Assembly (NCBI GenBank): GCA_014650475.1
Contig: BMVA01000005.1
Span: 116,026 to 180,025, forward strand
Length of the DNA: 64,000 nt
Reading direction: 5' to 3'
Source of the DNA: Streptomyces albogriseolus
GTDB lineage: Bacteria > Actinomycetota > Actinomycetes > Streptomycetales > Streptomycetaceae
Positions 60,301 through 64,000 of this stretch are shown here, in pieces; within the stretch, counting starts at the first letter, position 1; each line of letters opens with the position of its first letter. Under the pieces are notes generated by a model. It was not told the DNA's origin. It searched no databases and saw nothing but the letters and a program-made list of their open reading frames with translations. A program made the translations under genes and the position numbers.

Positions 60301-60365
60301 CCCTTGTGAAACAAGGGCTTGATCGCCCTGGCTCAGGTCGCGCACAATCCGAAACTGTTTCGAAA
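60301..60365 (+). promoter_or_regulatory. bxlR promoter with autoregulatory operator
   Basis: -35 TTGATC (60319-60324) and -10 CACAAT (60343-60348), spacer 18. CGAAA-CTG-TTTCG (60350-60362) merges with palindrome TTTCGAAA (60358-60365) at the predicted start. CCCTTG-TGAAA-CAAGGG (60301-60317) abuts -35. TTTCGAAA is also inside the bxlE operator, so one LacI-type repressor probably serves both. The 388-base region 60153-60540 has no other gene. Confidence 0.6.
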
Positions 60366-60540
60366 TGATCCGGTGAAAGGCGTTGATGACGCGGCGGCTC
60401 CGGACTGTCACACTGTCGGTGCGCTCCGTGCCGGGCCGTCGGGTCCGGCGGTGTTCGACGGTACGGTTGAGCGGATCCGTCCGTGTGACCGGCCGGACCG
60501 GCGGGTCACCCCCCGGTGGCCCTACAGCTGAGAGGAACCG

Positions 60541-61557
60541 ATGCGACCGAACGCCCGGCGCACCACCTTGGCGGACATCGCCCAAGCGGCTGGGGTCTCC
60601 GTCGCCACCGTGTCCAAGGTGGTCAACGGCCGTGGCGACGTGGCGCCCCACACCCGCGTGCGCGTGCAGGAACTGCTGCACCGGCACGACTACTTGGCGC
60701 CGGTGTTCCGCCACAGCGAGGCCGTCGAGAGCCCGACGATCGAGGTGCAGTTCAAGGGAAGCCTCAAGTCGTACGTCGCGGAGGCCCTGGAGGGCATCGT
60801 CGACGCGGCCGCCGAGTCGGGGGCGTCGGTGGTGGTGAGCAAGGCGTCCGGCGCCCCGCACTGGGCACGGGACCTGGTGTCGGCCGGCCGCCGCGCCGTC
60901 ATTGCGGTCACCAGCGTCCACACCGCCGCCCACCTGAAGGAACTGGCGCGCTCAGGGCTGCCGTTGGTGGTGCTGGACCCCCTGCACCTGCCGGACAGCC
61001 GGGTGCACAGCGTCGGTGCGACCAACTTCGCCGGGGGGCTGTCCGCGACCCGGCATCTGCTGTCCCTGGGCCACCGCCGGATCGCCTACCTCGGCGGACC
61101 CGCCATGGCCGTCTGCAACCAGGCCCGCATGCACGGCTACCGCGCGGCCATGGAGGCCGAGGGCGCCCCGGTGCCGGACGCGTACGTCCGGCCCGGGGAG
61201 TTCACGTACGAGACGGGTCTGGCCGGGGCCGCGGCGCTGCTGGACCTGGACGAGCCGCCCACGGCGGTCTTCGCGGGCAACGACGAGATCGCCCTCGGCG
61301 TCGTCGAGACCGCCCGCGTCCGGAGCCTGCGCGTCCCCGAGGACCTGAGCGTGGTCGGCTTCGACGACACCAGCCTCGCCCAGATGGCCTCGCCGCCCCT
61401 CACCACCGTGCGCCAGCCGCTGCGGGAGATGGGGGCCGCCGCGCTGCGCACGGCGCTGCGGCTGGCGAACGGGGAGAAGGCCGAGTCGCATCACATCGAG
61501 CTGGCCACGGAGCTTGTCGTGCGAGCCTCCACGGGGGCGCCCCGTCGGGACGGATGA
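60541..61557 (+). CDS. bxlR: LacI-family repressor of the bxl operon
   Basis: 338-aa regulator: LacI helix-turn-helix (residues 7-30; TTLADIAQAAGVSVATVSKV) with the VNGRGDVAPHTRVRVQ hinge, and a periplasmic-binding-like effector domain (about 70-335; TAVFAGNDEIALGVVETARV, DLSVVGFDDTSLAQM, LTTVRQPL). GAGAGGAA lies 5 bases before the ATG. Divergent from the sugar-binding protein gene exactly as bxlR is from bxlE in the described Streptomyces xylo-oligosaccharide locus; the inducer is therefore likely xylobiose-type. Confidence 0.9.
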   Translation: MRPNARRTTLADIAQAAGVSVATVSKVVNGRGDVAPHTRVRVQELLHRHDYLAPVFRHSEAVESPTIEVQFKGSLKSYVAEALEGIVDAAAESGASVVVSKASGAPHWARDLVSAGRRAVIAVTSVHTAAHLKELARSGLPLVVLDPLHLPDSRVHSVGATNFAGGLSATRHLLSLGHRRIAYLGGPAMAVCNQARMHGYRAAMEAEGAPVPDAYVRPGEFTYETGLAGAAALLDLDEPPTAVFAGNDEIALGVVETARVRSLRVPEDLSVVGFDDTSLAQMASPPLTTVRQPLREMGAAALRTALRLANGEKAESHHIELATELVVRASTGAPRRDG

Positions 61558-61572
61558 TCCTTTTCGGGCGGG

Positions 61573-63132
61573 TCATTCCACGTCCGGGGCCGGGTCCGGA
61601 TCGGGGCTCGGGTCCGGGACAGCGCTCGGAGCCGCGTCGGGAGCGGGGGCCGGGGCGGGAACTTGCGGCAGACGCAGTGCGAAGCACGCGCCGCCGTCGT
61701 CGCCGGGGACAAGGTTCAGAGTGCCTCCGTGGCGCTCAGCGAGATCACGGGCGATGGCGAGGCCGAGGCCAGTGCCGCCCTGGTCGCGGGAGCGGGCGTC
61801 GTCCAGCCGGACGAAGCGCTCGAAAATCCGCTCGGCGTCCTCGGCGGGCACGCCCGGTCCGTCGTCGTGCACAGCGACGACGACCTGCTCGTCCTCGCTC
61901 CGGACGGTCACCCGGATGCGGTGCGCCGCATGCCGGGCGGCGTTGTCGAGGAGGTTGCGCAGCAGCCGTTGGAGTTGGTCACGGTTGCCCCGGACATGCG
62001 CGGGGCCGTAGCTGTCGAAGATGAGCTCCAGCTTGCGTGCGGAGAGCAGGTGGTGGCCGGCCAGGTGGGAGGCGACGGCACCCATGTCGACGGTCTCGGG
62101 GCCGGCGGTGGGGGCGCCCGTGTCGAGACGGGCCAGGAGAAGCAGGTCCTCGGTGAGCGCCTGGAGGCGGCGGGTCTGCCGAGCGGCGTTGGTGGCCGTG
62201 GCGGTCCAGTCGGTGCGTTCCGGGTAGGCGAGAGCGACCTCCAGGCTGGTCAGCAGGGTGGTGAGAGGGCTGCGCAACTCGTGGGCGGCGTCCGCGACGA
62301 ACCGGCGCTGCTGGGCGGCGGCGTGGTCGAGGCGTCGAAGAGTGGTGTTGATGGTGTCGGCGAGCGCGGTGATCTCGTGGGCGGTGGCGGGGACGGTGAC
62401 GCGTTCGCTCGGGTCGGTCACCGAGGCGGTGAGGCGGCGGACAGCTTCCACGGGGCGTAGTGCGACGCGGACGGTGACATAGGCGACGGCGCCGATGAGC
62501 ACCAGGCCGGCCAGACCGGCGCGGAACAGCATGCCGTCGATGGCGGCGGCGATCTCCTCGGAGGTGTCCGGCACCAGCACGACGTAGGCACGCAGCGTGG
62601 CGTCGGGGCGGACGCCGAGTGCGGCGGCCTGTTCGCGGCTCAACTGGCCGGCCCAGATGTCGTTGTACAGGACTCTGTACGTCCGACCTGCCAGGACCTG
62701 ACCGCTGCCGGAGTCGCCACCGGGGCGGTCCGGTATGCGCAGGGGACGGTAGGCGTAGTCCCATCCGTCGGTCGCCTCGGGTACCGGGGCGGTGAGGGCG
62801 GGAGGCGATGGCAGCACATGCCCGGCGCTACGGTCGAAAGCCTCCAGACCGCCCCCGGAGGCCACGGCGGTGCGACGACCCGTCGCGACGATCTCGTACG
62901 GCGCGGAACGCCGAGGACCGGGGACGTCACCTTGCTTCAGCTGGTCGACGAGGGCGAAAAGGTCGTTGCGTGCCTTCTCCTCGGCAACCGACAAGCTCTG
63001 CCGGTACACCTCGTGGTGCACCCACCACCCGATGCCGGTCAGCACGATCGCCGCGGTCAGGGCGGCGGCAACAGCCGCGCGGGCTCGGACCGAGCGGGGC
63101 CACCAACGGCGTCGTCTGTCACTCGCGTTCAC
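61573..63132 (-). CDS. Two-component sensor histidine kinase
   Basis: 519-aa membrane kinase. TM1 (about 17-40), an extracytoplasmic sensor region (about 45-190), TM2 (about 197-218), HAMP, HisKA with the phospho-acceptor in VADAAHELRSPLTTLLTSLE, and HATPase_c with NLLDNAARHA, DDGPGVPAEDAERIFERFVR and GGTGLGLAIARDLAERHGG. A Pro/Ala/Asp-rich tail of about 25 residues ends the protein. GTG at 63132 overlaps the response-regulator gene by 14 bases. Signal unknown. Confidence 0.93.
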   Translation of the reverse strand: MNASDRRRRWWPRSVRARAAVAAALTAAIVLTGIGWWVHHEVYRQSLSVAEEKARNDLFALVDQLKQGDVPGPRRSAPYEIVATGRRTAVASGGGLEAFDRSAGHVLPSPPALTAPVPEATDGWDYAYRPLRIPDRPGGDSGSGQVLAGRTYRVLYNDIWAGQLSREQAAALGVRPDATLRAYVVLVPDTSEEIAAAIDGMLFRAGLAGLVLIGAVAYVTVRVALRPVEAVRRLTASVTDPSERVTVPATAHEITALADTINTTLRRLDHAAAQQRRFVADAAHELRSPLTTLLTSLEVALAYPERTDWTATATNAARQTRRLQALTEDLLLLARLDTGAPTAGPETVDMGAVASHLAGHHLLSARKLELIFDSYGPAHVRGNRDQLQRLLRNLLDNAARHAAHRIRVTVRSEDEQVVVAVHDDGPGVPAEDAERIFERFVRLDDARSRDQGGTGLGLAIARDLAERHGGTLNLVPGDDGGACFALRLPQVPAPAPAPDAAPSAVPDPSPDPDPAPDVE

Positions 63133-63799
63133 GGTCGTCCACCAATCGATAGCCGGTGCCTCGTACGGTCTGCAGGGACTGCCGCCCGAAGGGGGTGTCC
63201 ACCTTTCTGCGGAGTGAACTGACCCGCGCCTCGACCAAGTTGGGGTCGTAGGCCTCGTCGGGCCACGCGTGGTAGAGCAGGTCGCCCTTGGACACCGCCT
63301 GGCCGTCGCGACGGGCCAGCAGTTCGAGGACGGCGAACTCCCTCGGGGTGAGGTCCACCCGGACCCCTGCGCGGCGGCACACCCGGCCCGCGACGTCCAA
63401 CGACAGGTCGCCCACGGCCAGGACGGGCGGGGCGGCGGTCCCGGACCGTCTGACCAGCGCCCGCAACCGGGCGACGAGCACCGTGTAGGAGAAGGGTTTG
63501 GCCAGGTAGTCGTCGGCCCCCGTGTCCAATGCCTCCGCCTGGTCCCACTCCCCGTCCTTGGCGGTGAGCACCAGGATGGGGGTCGCGTTGCCCTCCCGGC
63601 GCAACTGGGCGCAGATCTTGTAGCCGTTGAGGCCGGGCAGCATCAGGTCCAGTACAACCAGCGCGTACGCGCCGGTGCGGGCCATCCACAGCCCCTGCCG
63701 GCCGTCATGGGCGAGGTCCACGCTGTACCCCTCGGCGGTCAGACCGGTGCGCAGGGTTCGGGCGAGGTCGACCTCGTCTTCGACCACGAGTATCCGCAT
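63119..63799 (-). CDS. OmpR-family response regulator
   Basis: 226-aa regulator: receiver domain (1-115) with acidic pocket VVEDE, phospho-acceptor Asp51 in VVLDLMLPG, and Lys of LAKPFSY; winged-helix output domain (about 128-222; DLTPREFAVLELLARRDGQA, VEARVSSLRRKVD, RGTGYRLVDD). ATG at 63799 begins the conserved MRILVVEDE; the longer reading from 63856 adds non-conserved residues. Partner of the overlapping kinase gene. Nothing further is called in 63800-63966. Confidence 0.95.
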   Translation of the reverse strand: MRILVVEDEVDLARTLRTGLTAEGYSVDLAHDGRQGLWMARTGAYALVVLDLMLPGLNGYKICAQLRREGNATPILVLTAKDGEWDQAEALDTGADDYLAKPFSYTVLVARLRALVRRSGTAAPPVLAVGDLSLDVAGRVCRRAGVRVDLTPREFAVLELLARRDGQAVSKGDLLYHAWPDEAYDPNLVEARVSSLRRKVDTPFGRQSLQTVRGTGYRLVDDRERE

Positions 63800-63964
63800 G
63801 CGCTGTAGCCTCGCACGGCTCCGGCCCACTTCCCTGACCGGCCGATCAGGTTGCATCAGCAGGCCCTCAACGGGTCCGGGCGCCTTGGCCAGGCTTCTTC
63901 ACCCCTGCCGAAAGGCACTGTCCCTCACATGTGTCGACGAACGCGCGCCCGTCGAGACCGTACG

Positions 63965-64000
<36 letters not shown>

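Overview
The window reads as chromosomal DNA of a Streptomyces or close actinomycete. Base composition is extremely GC-rich with near-total G/C at third codon positions, GTG starts are frequent, purine-rich Shine-Dalgarno sites (GGAGG) are common, and many families are Streptomyces-typical: SpoIIE phosphatases, an srs-type type III PKS operon, a bxl xylo-oligosaccharide locus, cysteine-free ribosomal proteins and a CBM13-bearing secreted dehydrogenase. No tRNA, rRNA, CRISPR, transposase, integrase or prophage gene was seen. The last 34 bases are pure C, which looks like a contig-end artefact.

Layout. 1-9.2 kb: a two-domain SDR, a polyprenyl diphosphate synthase, dps, an acetyltransferase, an AraC regulator facing a monooxygenase/esterase pair, and a stand-alone ctaD coupled to a small membrane-anchored protein. 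9.2-19.5 kb: two PP2C (SpoIIE-type) phosphatases and a STAS protein (partner-switching signalling) flank a RibD-type reductase and a two-gene operon of secreted sugar-active proteins that share an almost identical CBM13 module. 19.5-25.2 kb: an srsABC-like phenolic-lipid operon divergent from a UbiA prenyltransferase, then a metallo-beta-lactamase-fold protein and a YihY/BrkB membrane protein. 25.2-29.2 kb: an MGDG/MurG-like glycosyltransferase, SDR, DMT exporter and NodB deacetylase. 29.2-31 kb: a repeat array between convergent genes, OsmC, a muconolactone-isomerase-like protein and a decayed glucoamylase-like pseudogene. 31-49 kb: housekeeping and accessory genes, including a second-type NAD kinase, the operon rpmG-rpmE2-rpmJ (all cysteine-free), DJ-1/PfpI, a solitary TOPRIM protein, an MHS transporter, two lipoproteins, a P1 peptidase, NUDIX, an FAD oxidoreductase under a clear repressor-type promoter, and an aldo/keto reductase facing an MmyB-type regulator. 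49-61.6 kb: a pentose/xylan region with a GntR regulator, IlvD/Edd sugar-acid dehydratase, FAH-family enzyme, and bxlR facing bxlEFG-bxlA. 61.6-63.8 kb: a two-component system.

How the parts work together. The 49-61.6 kb genes make sense as import of xylo-oligosaccharides (ABC transporter), hydrolysis to pentose (GH3) and possibly non-phosphorylative pentonate degradation (dehydratase plus FAH enzyme) toward 2-oxoglutarate. The promoters, operators and terminator of the bxl locus can be read directly. The srs-like operon should make alkylresorcinol-type phenolic lipids that are methylated and oxidised to quinones, and the neighbouring UbiA protein raises the possibility of prenylation. I scanned for TTA codons by eye and saw none in a called gene. 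No clearly novel multi-gene defence or mobile system is visible. The most unusual items are the repeat array at 29.2-29.6 kb, the duplicated CBM13 module, several strong unexplained dyads, and a 10-codon leader cistron before the RibD-type reductase.
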